DNA of 64,000 nucleotides from Bacteroidia bacterium (GTDB lineage Bacteria; Bacteroidota; Ignavibacteria; UBA10030), in the NCBI GenBank assembly GCA_022180565.1, contig BQML01000002.1, forward strand, positions 53,888-117,887, written 5' to 3'. The notes under the pieces were generated by a model, which saw only the letters and a program-made list of their open reading frames with translations, was not told the origin of the DNA and did not search any database. Of this stretch, positions 1-7,473 are shown one piece after another; position 1 is the stretch's first letter, and every line of letters begins with the position of its first letter. The position numbers and the translations under genes were made by a program.

Positions 1-1079
1 GGGCTTATCTGCCGATCATGAGCGATGAAGCGATGATCGTGGACAAGACGGGAAGCGTGTTCCTGGCAGGATCGCACTTGGTGAAGGCCGCGATCGGAGA
101 GGAGATCGACAACGAACAACTGGGGGGAGCCGAAGTTCATTGCGAAATCAGCGGCGTTACCGATCACCGCATGAAAGACGATGACGAGTGTCTCGCCAAA
201 ATCCGGTCGATCATGAGCAAGCTGGGGCGAAAGCCCCTCGCCGGATTTGACCGCGTGGAGCCGAAGCCGCCGAAGTATCCTGCCGCGGATCTCCACGGGC
301 TGATTCCCGCCGACAGGTCGAAACCGTACGATACCTACGATGTTCTCGCCAGAATCCTTGACGGAAGTGATCTCGATGAGTACAAGGAGGGGTACGGAAA
401 AACGATAATCACCGGCTACGCACGGATCGACGGGTGGGCGGTGGGGATTGTCGCCAACCAGCGGTCGGTCGTCAGAACGAAGAGCGGCGAAATGCAGGTT
501 GGCGGAGTCATTTATAGCGACAGTGCGGACAAGGCGGCCCGGTTCATCATGAACTGCAATCAAAAAAGAATCCCCCTCGTGTTTTTTCAGGATGTCACGG
601 GGTTCATGGTGGGCAGCAGGGCAGAACATGGAGGGATCATCAAAGACGGAGCCAAGATGGTGAACGCCGTGGCAAATTCGGTGGTCCCAAAATTCACGGT
701 CATTACAGGCAACAGTTACGGAGCCGGGAATTATGCGATGTGCGGAAAGGCCTACGATCCGCGACTGATTGTTGCCTGGCCCACGGCTCAGATTGCGGTT
801 ATGGGTGGCAAACAGGCCAGTGAAACCTTGCTTTCGATCAAGCTTCAGCAAATGGAGCGGGGAGGGGAGGTGATCTCGAAGGACAAGCAAAAAGCCCTCC
901 TCAAGGAGATTCAGGACCGCTATGAGAGCGAGTTGGATCCCCTCTTTGCCGCCGCCCGGTTATGGGTGGATGCCATCATTGACCCGGTTGAAACTCGCGA
1001 CGTGATTTCCCGTGGAATAGAGATGGCAAACCACAATCCGGACATACCGCCATTCAATCCGGGCGTGATTCAAACGTAG
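1..1079 (+). CDS. Acyl-CoA carboxylase carboxyltransferase subunit (MCC beta-like), 5'-truncated
   Basis: Biotin-dependent carboxyltransferase subunit that moves CO2 from carboxybiotin to an acyl-CoA. The reading frame is open from base 3, before any start codon, and codes for residues matching the middle of the family (AYLPIMSDE), so the gene begins outside the window; about 360 of the usual 510-540 residues are present. The run GAGNYAMCGKAYDPR followed by AWPTAQIAVMGG is closest to methylcrotonyl-CoA carboxylase beta rather than propionyl-CoA carboxylase, but the substrate cannot be fixed from this fragment. The C-terminal crotonase-like domain is intact up to the stop. The next gene starts 16 bases downstream on the same strand. 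Confidence 0.9.
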   Translation, partial: AYLPIMSDEAMIVDKTGSVFLAGSHLVKAAIGEEIDNEQLGGAEVHCEISGVTDHRMKDDDECLAKIRSIMSKLGRKPLAGFDRVEPKPPKYPAADLHGLIPADRSKPYDTYDVLARILDGSDLDEYKEGYGKTIITGYARIDGWAVGIVANQRSVVRTKSGEMQVGGVIYSDSADKAARFIMNCNQKRIPLVFFQDVTGFMVGSRAEHGGIIKDGAKMVNAVANSVVPKFTVITGNSYGAGNYAMCGKAYDPRLIVAWPTAQIAVMGGKQASETLLSIKLQQMERGGEVISKDKQKALLKEIQDRYESELDPLFAAARLWVDAIIDPVETRDVISRGIEMANHNPDIPPFNPGVIQT

Positions 1080-1095
1080 GCATTCTGAGGTATCA

Positions 1096-1845
1096 ATGAG
1101 TTTTCCGACCGGGGGGGCCTTCGGGCGGAGGGCCGCTGTGGCGGCCTTGCTGGCGCTCTTGTCCTGGAGTGCTGCAGCACAATGCGATGGGAGGCCTGGG
1201 CCCGACGGGCTGACGTGGGAATTCGACGAGAGTGAATCGGAATCCCGCTCGATTTTGGGGTTTCTTGGTGACGCATTCACTCCCCAACTGGTCAAAGACA
1301 CACGCACAATGCGGGCATATGTCAGGGATGTCCGTTTTGCCGAACTGCGTCGCCGGTGCGGTGATCTTCGAGCGGTGGATGGGATCTTCCAGAAAGCGCT
1401 TCGCGTTGCGGAGTTCAGTATCGGCCGGGCCCTTTTCCTGGCGATGATGGCTTCACTCGAACATCAGGTTGTGCATGTGGACGTACCATTGGCGGGCGTG
1501 GTCGGATTGCCGCTCACCTTCGAGGAAGACAGCCTGTTTCAGAAACGGGTCCGGAACCTTCCGGCCAAGTTGTACAGCGATTCACCTGACGATGATCACG
1601 GCGATCGGGACAAGCTTCAGCATTTCTTCGGATCAGCGTACTTGGCCTATGCCTCGGGATCCCCGGAGTTTGCACGGGCGACCGGGAATTTTGTCGAGTG
1701 GGGAGAAGCACAGATGATCGTCGGGGGGGTGGATGATGCACGCGACAAACGGGCGAACAAACAGGGCGAAACGTTCGGCCACGACCTGCTGTACGTCAAA
1801 ACCCTTCTGCCGTCGGATTATCTCACACTGCCGGTGAGGGAGTAG
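1096..1845 (+). CDS. Secreted hypothetical protein
   Basis: 249 aa with an Arg-rich N-terminus, a hydrophobic stretch (about residues 12-27) and a likely signal-peptidase site after an Ala-rich segment, so it is probably exported. The C-terminal half contains DKLQHFFGSAYLAY followed by a Gly/Asp-rich segment and GHDLL, which loosely resembles the YfiM/DUF2279 type of small envelope protein; that assignment is tentative. I do not recognise a catalytic motif. It lies between a carboxylase gene and a sigma-54 response regulator, with 11 bases to the latter, so the three may be co-transcribed. Function unknown. Confidence 0.7.
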   Translation: MSFPTGGAFGRRAAVAALLALLSWSAAAQCDGRPGPDGLTWEFDESESESRSILGFLGDAFTPQLVKDTRTMRAYVRDVRFAELRRRCGDLRAVDGIFQKALRVAEFSIGRALFLAMMASLEHQVVHVDVPLAGVVGLPLTFEEDSLFQKRVRNLPAKLYSDSPDDDHGDRDKLQHFFGSAYLAYASGSPEFARATGNFVEWGEAQMIVGGVDDARDKRANKQGETFGHDLLYVKTLLPSDYLTLPVRE

Positions 1846-1856
1846 GGGAGGGGGGT

Positions 1857-3242
1857 GTGGAATTATTGAGGATGATGAAAATGGGCACGGTTCTCATCGT
1901 TGACGACGAAAAGAGCGTTCGGGATTCCATCAGAATGATCCTCGAGTACGAGGGCTATGGCGTTCAGTTTGCGGAGAACGGACCGCAGGCCCTTGCCAGA
2001 ATCCAGGGAGGCGAGATCCATCTCGTTCTTCTCGACGTTAAGATGGCGGGTATGGACGGGCTGGAGGTCCTGCAGAAGATCAGGGAGAAAAACAACGACC
2101 TGCCTGTCGTCATGATTTCGGGACATGGGACAATCGAAACCGCGGTGGAAGCGACAAAACTCGGTGCGTTTGATTTTCTTCCGAAGCCTCTTGATCGGGA
2201 CAAGTTGATCATTACGGTTCGCAACGCGCTCGAACGCGCCAGGCTGACGGAGGAATACCGGTCACTGCAGGAACGCGTGGAAGGAAAATTTCAGCTTCTC
2301 GGGGAAAGTCCCCGGATGAAGGAGATCCTTGCCCTCATCGGCCGCGTGGCGCCGACCGATGCGCGTGTTTTGATCACAGGCGAAAATGGAACCGGCAAGG
2401 AGCTGGTGGCACGGGCAATCCATCGGCAGAGCAAGCGTCGTGACAAGCAATTCGTCGAAGTAAATTGCGCGGCCATTCCGGCGGAACTGATCGAGTCCGA
2501 ACTGTTCGGTCACGAAAAAGGCTCGTTCACGGGCGCGACGGCGCAGAGAATCGGCAAGTTTGAACAGGCGAACGGTGGGACGCTGTTCCTCGACGAGATC
2601 GGCGATATGAGCCTGAACGCCCAGGCCAAGGTGCTCAGGGCACTGGAAGAGGGGAAGATCGAGCGAGTGGGAGGCAACAAGTTGATTCCCGTTGATGTCC
2701 GCGTCATTGCGGCAACCAACAAGAACATTCCGGAAGCGATAAAGAATGGAACGTTTCGGGAAGATCTGTACCATCGCCTGAGGGTCATTCCGATTCACGT
2801 TCCGCCTTTGCGCGAACGACGGGAAGATATCCCCGTTCTGGTCAAAGCCTTCGTTGAAGACGTTTGTGCGAGGAACGGCATAGCCCTCAAGAGGGTCTCG
2901 CCGGAGGGGATGAGGCGGCTGGAGGCCCGCGACTGGCCGGGCAACGTCAGGGAACTGCGTAATGCGATTGAACGGTTGGTGATCCTGTCACCGGGACAGG
3001 AGGTGGACATGAATCTCCTGGACCCGCCGGCGGCGGGGACGAGCGCGGAATTCGAGGATATCCTGGGGAAAGGCGGCACTTTTCAGGAATTCAAGGACAG
3101 GGCGGAAGCGGCATTTATCAGGCGACAGCTCGAACGCCATCGCTGGAACGTTTCAAAAACCGCAGAGGCACTGAATATCCAGCGGAGCCACCTTTATACC
3201 AAAATGAAGAAGTATGGGCTGATGAAGGAAGGGGAGGGATAG
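1857..3242 (+). CDS. Sigma-54-dependent response regulator, NtrC/AtoC family
   Basis: Three-domain transcription activator of 461 aa. Receiver domain at about residues 10-125 with phosphoacceptor Asp60 and conserved Lys110. AAA+ domain at about 145-385 with Walker A GENGTGKE (175-182), the sigma-54 contact loop as GSFTGA (222-227) and Walker B LFLDEIGD (243-250). Fis-type helix-turn-helix at the C-terminus (about 420-455). All parts needed to activate sigma-54 RNA polymerase are intact. The start shown is GTG 1857, which follows a purine-rich G tract closely; ATG 1872, 1875 or 1881 are alternatives, and the receiver fold only needs residues from 1881. No sensor kinase is adjacent. Confidence 0.95.
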   Translation: MELLRMMKMGTVLIVDDEKSVRDSIRMILEYEGYGVQFAENGPQALARIQGGEIHLVLLDVKMAGMDGLEVLQKIREKNNDLPVVMISGHGTIETAVEATKLGAFDFLPKPLDRDKLIITVRNALERARLTEEYRSLQERVEGKFQLLGESPRMKEILALIGRVAPTDARVLITGENGTGKELVARAIHRQSKRRDKQFVEVNCAAIPAELIESELFGHEKGSFTGATAQRIGKFEQANGGTLFLDEIGDMSLNAQAKVLRALEEGKIERVGGNKLIPVDVRVIAATNKNIPEAIKNGTFREDLYHRLRVIPIHVPPLRERREDIPVLVKAFVEDVCARNGIALKRVSPEGMRRLEARDWPGNVRELRNAIERLVILSPGQEVDMNLLDPPAAGTSAEFEDILGKGGTFQEFKDRAEAAFIRRQLERHRWNVSKTAEALNIQRSHLYTKMKKYGLMKEGEG

Positions 3243-3257
3243 AAAAAAACTGATGGA

Positions 3258-4001
3258 TTAAGAATCATCCTGCCGCCTTTTCCTCACCGCCTCGTACATC
3301 ACCAACGCTCCGGCAACGGAAGCATTCAGGGATTTCACGGTACCAAAGACCGGGATTCTTACCAGATAATCGCATTTCTCTTTCACCAATCTTCTCATCC
3401 CGCGGCCCTCATTTCCCACGACCACGGCGATTCCCCCGTCATAATCGATCTCATCGTACGTCTTTTCCCCCTCCTCGTCGGTTCCAACGATCCACAGGCC
3501 GTGCTCCTTCAACAGATCAAGAGTATGCGCGATGTTGGCGACCCGCGCGGCGGGCAAATGAAGCGATGCGCCGGCGGAGGATCTTGCCACTACTTCGGTG
3601 ATGCCCGCCCCCCGGTGTTTTGTGAGAATCACACCGTGGAAACCGGCACACTCGGCCGTTCTGATCAAAGCCCCCAGATTGTGCGGGTCCTCAATTTCGT
3701 CAAGAATCAAAAAACGCGGTGATGCACCGGATTGCTTCACCTGATCAAGGAGATCTTCGATCTCCACATACTCTTTGGATTCCACAACTGCGGCCACGCC
3801 CTGTGCCGTTGCCATATCCGCGATCTGCGCGAATCTCTGCTTGTCCACTTCGGTCACCGGCACCCCCGCCCGACGGGCCTGGTGACGAATATCGTCAATG
3901 ACTTTTCCGCGGGTACCATAGAGGATCAGGATCTTCTGGATCGATCGTGGCGACTTGAGCGCCTCGAGGACGGGTTTTCTGCCGCTGACCGTCAGGCTCA
4001 T
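3258..4001 (-). CDS. rlmB: 23S rRNA (guanosine-2'-O-)-methyltransferase RlmB-like (TrmH/SpoU family)
   Basis: 247 aa. An N-terminal substrate-binding SpoU domain (about 1-80) precedes the trefoil-knot SAM methyltransferase domain. Knot motifs are visible: DPHNLGALIRTAE (motif 1), VVGNEGRGM (motif 2) and SLNASVAGALVMYE (motif 3). The family 2'-O-methylates G2251 of 23S rRNA; other SpoU family members of the same length modify other rRNA positions, so the exact target is inferred. It is the last gene of the minus-strand operon and overlaps the upstream gene by four bases (ATGA). It converges on the response regulator with a 15-base gap. Confidence 0.9.
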   Translation of the reverse strand: MSLTVSGRKPVLEALKSPRSIQKILILYGTRGKVIDDIRHQARRAGVPVTEVDKQRFAQIADMATAQGVAAVVESKEYVEIEDLLDQVKQSGASPRFLILDEIEDPHNLGALIRTAECAGFHGVILTKHRGAGITEVVARSSAGASLHLPAARVANIAHTLDLLKEHGLWIVGTDEEGEKTYDEIDYDGGIAVVVGNEGRGMRRLVKEKCDYLVRIPVFGTVKSLNASVAGALVMYEAVRKRRQDDS

Positions 4002-4450
4002 CGCTTTTTCTCCCCGGCGAACCGCTTTCGTCGCGACCGTGCCTCATGCTTTTCGATTGTCCATCCAACAACAAAAATTACGATCCCGGCAAGAAAAAAG
4101 TACAGGTCGGTCCACATGTCTCCCAGAAGCCCATACATGAATCCGAAAAAGACCACGACGATGGCAAGGGCTTGGAGAAATTTCGCAACATAGTAAATCC
4201 GCGGCGGGGGCGTCAGGGACAGAAAAAGTTTCCAGAGCGTGTCGTCAGAGATGTTGCCCGACACGGTTCTGCCGTTTTCGGCAACGAGGACCGGAAAGTC
4301 GTTCCGGTATTGATTGAACCGCGGATCCCCTTCGTGCAGATTGACGATTCTCAGGTCCACGCCAAGTTCAACGGCCATCGGTCCCGCTCTTTTCTTGAGT
4401 TCCTCGCACAAACTGCAGTCGTCCTTTGTGAACATTTCGACCACACTCAT
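3998..4450 (-). CDS. Thioredoxin/glutaredoxin-like protein with two C-terminal membrane helices
   Basis: 150 aa starting at ATG 4450, which overlaps the lgt stop (ATGA); a longer upstream frame lies inside lgt and is not needed. Residues about 1-85 form a DUF836/glutaredoxin-like fold with CSLC near residue 12 (DDCSLCEEL) as a likely redox pair. The C-terminal half has two hydrophobic segments separated by a short loop and a basic tail ending in Lys/Arg, suggesting membrane anchoring with the redox domain probably cytoplasmic. Role not known; translational coupling to lgt suggests an envelope or lipoprotein-related function, but this is inference. Confidence 0.75.
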   Translation of the reverse strand: MSVVEMFTKDDCSLCEELKKRAGPMAVELGVDLRIVNLHEGDPRFNQYRNDFPVLVAENGRTVSGNISDDTLWKLFLSLTPPPRIYYVAKFLQALAIVVVFFGFMYGLLGDMWTDLYFFLAGIVIFVVGWTIEKHEARSRRKRFAGEKKR

Positions 4451-5265
4451 GCGGAACTCCTCGCTGAGGTGCGGGAGAGTATCCACCATCCCGCGATTCC
4501 TGCAACCACGAGAGCCAGGGCGAAGAGTTGGTACTGGGTAAGACCGGCTATGATCCTCGCATTGATCCTGAGGAATTCGATCACAAACCGTTCCACTCCC
4601 GCAAGGACGAGATAGGCCATGAAGAGTTTTCCTCTTATGCCAATCCGTGTCCGCAGGCGCCAGAGGATTGCGAAGAAAAGAGCGCTTAGGAGGAGCTCGT
4701 ACACCGGGGTAGGATGACATAACGTCGCGTCGGGCACGACACCGCCGGGGTACCGGGCGGTGATCTCAGGGAAATTCCTGAAAGCTTCGGACGGCGGCAA
4801 CGTGCCTTTTGAGTAATCCGTTCCCCACGGCAGGTCGGTGGGGAACCCGTAATCGCCGTCGCCGGCAAAATGACAGCCAAGTCGGGCAATGCCGTACCCC
4901 AACATCAGGGCTGGGGAAGTCCCGTCAGCCACCGTCAAGAAACTCAGCGAGCGCCGTCTCACGTACCACCAGATCGCTGCGGTGGCCAGGAGGAATCCAC
5001 CGAAGTACGAAAGCCCGCCGGGGGAAAAGAGAATTCCCGGATCGGCGACGAAGTGGCTCCAATGTTCGAGAACGTAGAGGATTTTTGCGCCTGCAACACC
5101 GCCGACAAGAGCCAGGAGCGTAATCGTGCCTGCAAGATCGGGGGGAAGGTTCTTGCGGCGGTACTCGAGGGTCATCAGCCAGCTTGCCGTGATGAATCCG
5201 AGCGCGAGCATCAGGCCGTAACTGTACAGGGTGAAGGGTCCTATTTCAACGATGACGGGGCACAT
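4447..5265 (-). CDS. lgt: Prolipoprotein diacylglyceryl transferase
   Basis: 272 aa integral membrane enzyme that transfers diacylglycerol from phosphatidylglycerol to the lipobox Cys of prolipoproteins, the first step of lipoprotein maturation. Seven hydrophobic segments are spread along the chain. The Lgt signature region appears in a variant form, IARLGCHFAGDGDYG, with the key Arg kept, followed by PTDLPWG. A second conserved site near the C-terminus, ERFVIEFLR, matches the family. The window also contains lipoproteins and two type I signal peptidases but no lspA. It lies in an operon with hisS upstream and is coupled by an ATGA overlap to the redox membrane protein downstream. Confidence 0.93.
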   Translation of the reverse strand: MCPVIVEIGPFTLYSYGLMLALGFITASWLMTLEYRRKNLPPDLAGTITLLALVGGVAGAKILYVLEHWSHFVADPGILFSPGGLSYFGGFLLATAAIWWYVRRRSLSFLTVADGTSPALMLGYGIARLGCHFAGDGDYGFPTDLPWGTDYSKGTLPPSEAFRNFPEITARYPGGVVPDATLCHPTPVYELLLSALFFAILWRLRTRIGIRGKLFMAYLVLAGVERFVIEFLRINARIIAGLTQYQLFALALVVAGIAGWWILSRTSARSSA

Positions 5266-5270
5266 GCGGG

Positions 5271-5678
5271 TTATGCAGGAAGTTCAACGGGTTCCGGGGA
5301 AAACACGACAAAGGGATGCCGGGGTTCCGAAAGCACTTTCACGGCCGGGGGACGGAGCTTGAATTCGTAGACATTTTCTTCACCGTCCACGTTCCGGATC
5401 ATCACTTCGATTGTCCCGGACAAGCCGGTGTAGAAGCGATACCCTCGGGCAGGTCCGACGCCCGGCATCACCGAACGCGGCGCATTCAATCCGAGGATGT
5501 GAAGCGTTATGGAATTCTTCTCACGGTTGTCGGAGATCAACAGCTCGTAATGAAAACTGACGAATTCCTTCGTAGTTTCGATGACGAAGGCGATTCCGGC
5601 TTTCTGCGACTCCGGGTCCTTTGCCGGAAACACGCGCAGCCGGTACTCGGGTTCCCTCAGTTTCTTCGTCCGTGCCAC
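5271..5678 (-). CDS. Conserved hypothetical protein
   Basis: 135 aa, soluble, no signal peptide or membrane segment. It has an alternating hydrophobic/charged pattern typical of a beta-rich fold and two patches rich in Gly and aromatic residues (PGVGPARGYRFYTG and a following Thr-Ile strand). I recognise no catalytic motif. It sits tightly between hisS (3 bases upstream) and lgt (5 bases downstream), so it is almost certainly part of the same transcript and a real gene. Function unknown. Confidence 0.7.
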   Translation of the reverse strand: MARTKKLREPEYRLRVFPAKDPESQKAGIAFVIETTKEFVSFHYELLISDNREKNSITLHILGLNAPRSVMPGVGPARGYRFYTGLSGTIEVMIRNVDGEENVYEFKLRPPAVKVLSEPRHPFVVFSPEPVELPA

Positions 5679-5681
5679 GGC

Positions 5682-6932
5682 TCATGAGAAGGTCTTTGCA
5701 AAAGTGCCGAGGGAAATGGCCTGTTCCTTCCCTGTCTTCATCTCTTTCAGCTTCCCGGTCCCTGTCGTAAGCTCTTCCTCGCCGATGACCAGTACGAACT
5801 CTGCGTGTTGGCGATCAGCTTCACGCAACTGTGCCTTGACACTGCGTTCGAGGTAATCGGTTTCCGAAGGGATGCCGCGTGCCCTGAGCGCACAGACCGT
5901 TTCGAAGGCCCATGTGCGCGACCGACGGTCGATGCCGATCAGAAAGACCTTCGGTCCTGCGGCCCCTGGAGCGGCAATGTTCTGTTTCTCCAGGACCATC
6001 ATCAAACGTTCCATGCCCGCAGCGAACCCGACTCCCGGAGTAGGCTTGCCGCCAAGTTCCTCAACCAGCAGATCGTAGCGGCCCCCGCCTGCCAGGGCGT
6101 TCTGCGATCCCAAATCCCTGCTGGTAATTTCGAATGCCGTCTTCGTGTAGTAATCGAGCCCTCGGACGAGGTGCCCGTCGATCTCAAAGGAAATCTTCAG
6201 GTTTTTCAGCAATTCCTGAACCCGCACAAAATGAGCAGAGCACTCCGCGCATAAGTGATCCTTCATCAGCGGCATGGACCTGGTTGCCTTCCGGTCACTT
6301 TCATCCTTCGAATCCAGCACGCGAAACGGATTTTGTTCGATGCGAGACTGACTGTCTACAGAAAGTTGTGCCCGGATCTTCCGTAACTCGCTCCTGAGCA
6401 GCTCCCTGTAAGGGGGGCGACAGCGTGGACAACCCACGGAATTGATCAAAAGGCCTGTTTGAACAACCCCGAGGTTTCTGTAAATCATCAGCGGGATCAG
6501 CATCATTTCCACGTCAAGCTCAGGTGCCATGGCTCCCAGCGCTTCAGCGCCGAACTGATGGAATTGGCGTAGTCGGCCCGCCTGCGGACGTTCCTGGCGA
6601 AACATCGGCCCCAGGTAATAAAGTTTTGTCAGCAATCCCTGCTCAGCGAGGTTGTTCTGAATATAGGCCCGGAGCGCCGATGCCGTCCCTTCGGGCTTCA
6701 GCGTCACGCTGTCCCCGCTGCGGTCCACAAACGTGTACATCTCTTTGGAAACAATGTCGGTCAGCTCACCGATGCTACGGGCGAACAGCTCGGTCTGTTC
6801 CAGGACAGGTGTCCGGATCTCGCGATAATTGAAGATCTGCATGACCTGGTGAACGACGTTCTCCACCGCGCGCCATCGCGCGGCCTCGTCCGGCAGGATG
6901 TCGCGCATGCCTTTGATGGTTCGGAATTTCAC
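5682..6932 (-). CDS. hisS: Histidine-tRNA ligase
   Basis: 416 aa class II aminoacyl-tRNA synthetase. Motif 2 is visible as FRQERPQAGRLRQFHQFG, the histidine-specific HisA motif as RGLDYYTKTAFE, and motif 3 as GVGFAAGMERL. A C-terminal anticodon-binding domain of about 95 residues follows, with the usual GIPSETDY and ERSVKAQLREADR elements. Length is normal for the family. Start ATG 6932 directly precedes the KFRTIKGMRDILP segment, the conserved N-terminus of HisRS. It lies 42 bases after the EIIA gene in the same orientation. Confidence 0.97.
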   Translation of the reverse strand: MKFRTIKGMRDILPDEAARWRAVENVVHQVMQIFNYREIRTPVLEQTELFARSIGELTDIVSKEMYTFVDRSGDSVTLKPEGTASALRAYIQNNLAEQGLLTKLYYLGPMFRQERPQAGRLRQFHQFGAEALGAMAPELDVEMMLIPLMIYRNLGVVQTGLLINSVGCPRCRPPYRELLRSELRKIRAQLSVDSQSRIEQNPFRVLDSKDESDRKATRSMPLMKDHLCAECSAHFVRVQELLKNLKISFEIDGHLVRGLDYYTKTAFEITSRDLGSQNALAGGGRYDLLVEELGGKPTPGVGFAAGMERLMMVLEKQNIAAPGAAGPKVFLIGIDRRSRTWAFETVCALRARGIPSETDYLERSVKAQLREADRQHAEFVLVIGEEELTTGTGKLKEMKTGKEQAISLGTFAKTFS

Positions 6933-6974
6933 GAGGGAGAGGATGAGAAAAAGTGGTATTCGGCCGCGACGGGC

Positions 6975-7445
6975 TTACGCTTCAAGGTACGTGGCCTCCT
7001 CCTGGCGGAGGATGTCCAGGACTTCGGACGGCGAGCGAGCTCCCAGAAGTCTGGAACGGAACTCCTCCTTGTTCATAAGCCGGGAGATGCGGCTGAGGAG
7101 CTTGATATGCGGGCCGACCATGCTGTCGCGGCCGATAAGCAGGAACACGATTCGGACCGGCTGTTCGTCCAGCGACTTGTAGTCGATGGGTTGGGCCGTC
7201 ACGGCCAGAGCTCCAACAATGTCGGTCACAGCGTCAGTTTTTCCATGAGGAATGGCGAACCCGGACCCGACGCCCGTGGACATGATCTTCTCGCGTTCGA
7301 AGATTGCTTCCCGGATCTTCTCCTTGTCCTGTACTTTGTCGGATGTCGCTGCGAGGTCGATGAGGGCGTTCAGGACGTCCTCTTTTGTCGCTCCCGGAAG
7401 GCCGGTCTTGATGAACTGCTCTGTGAGAATGTCGGTGATCTTCAT
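6975..7445 (-). CDS. PTS EIIA domain protein, PtsN-like (nitrogen/fructose type)
   Basis: 156 aa from ATG 7445, chosen because an AAGAAGG ribosome site lies about ten bases upstream and because the family N-terminus (KITDILTE) begins there; a frame 14 codons longer would overlap the upstream gene. The phosphoacceptor His is in GFAIPHGKTDAV. Single-domain EIIA proteins of this type usually regulate metabolism or potassium and stress responses through phosphorylation state rather than transporting sugar. No EI, HPr, EIIB or EIIC gene is in the window. It lies 28 bases after the nucleotidyltransferase fusion. Confidence 0.88.
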   Translation of the reverse strand: MKITDILTEQFIKTGLPGATKEDVLNALIDLAATSDKVQDKEKIREAIFEREKIMSTGVGSGFAIPHGKTDAVTDIVGALAVTAQPIDYKSLDEQPVRIVFLLIGRDSMVGPHIKLLSRISRLMNKEEFRSRLLGARSPSEVLDILRQEEATYLEA

Positions 7446-7473
7446 GTCTGTGGCGCCTTCTTTCGGGAAGCGT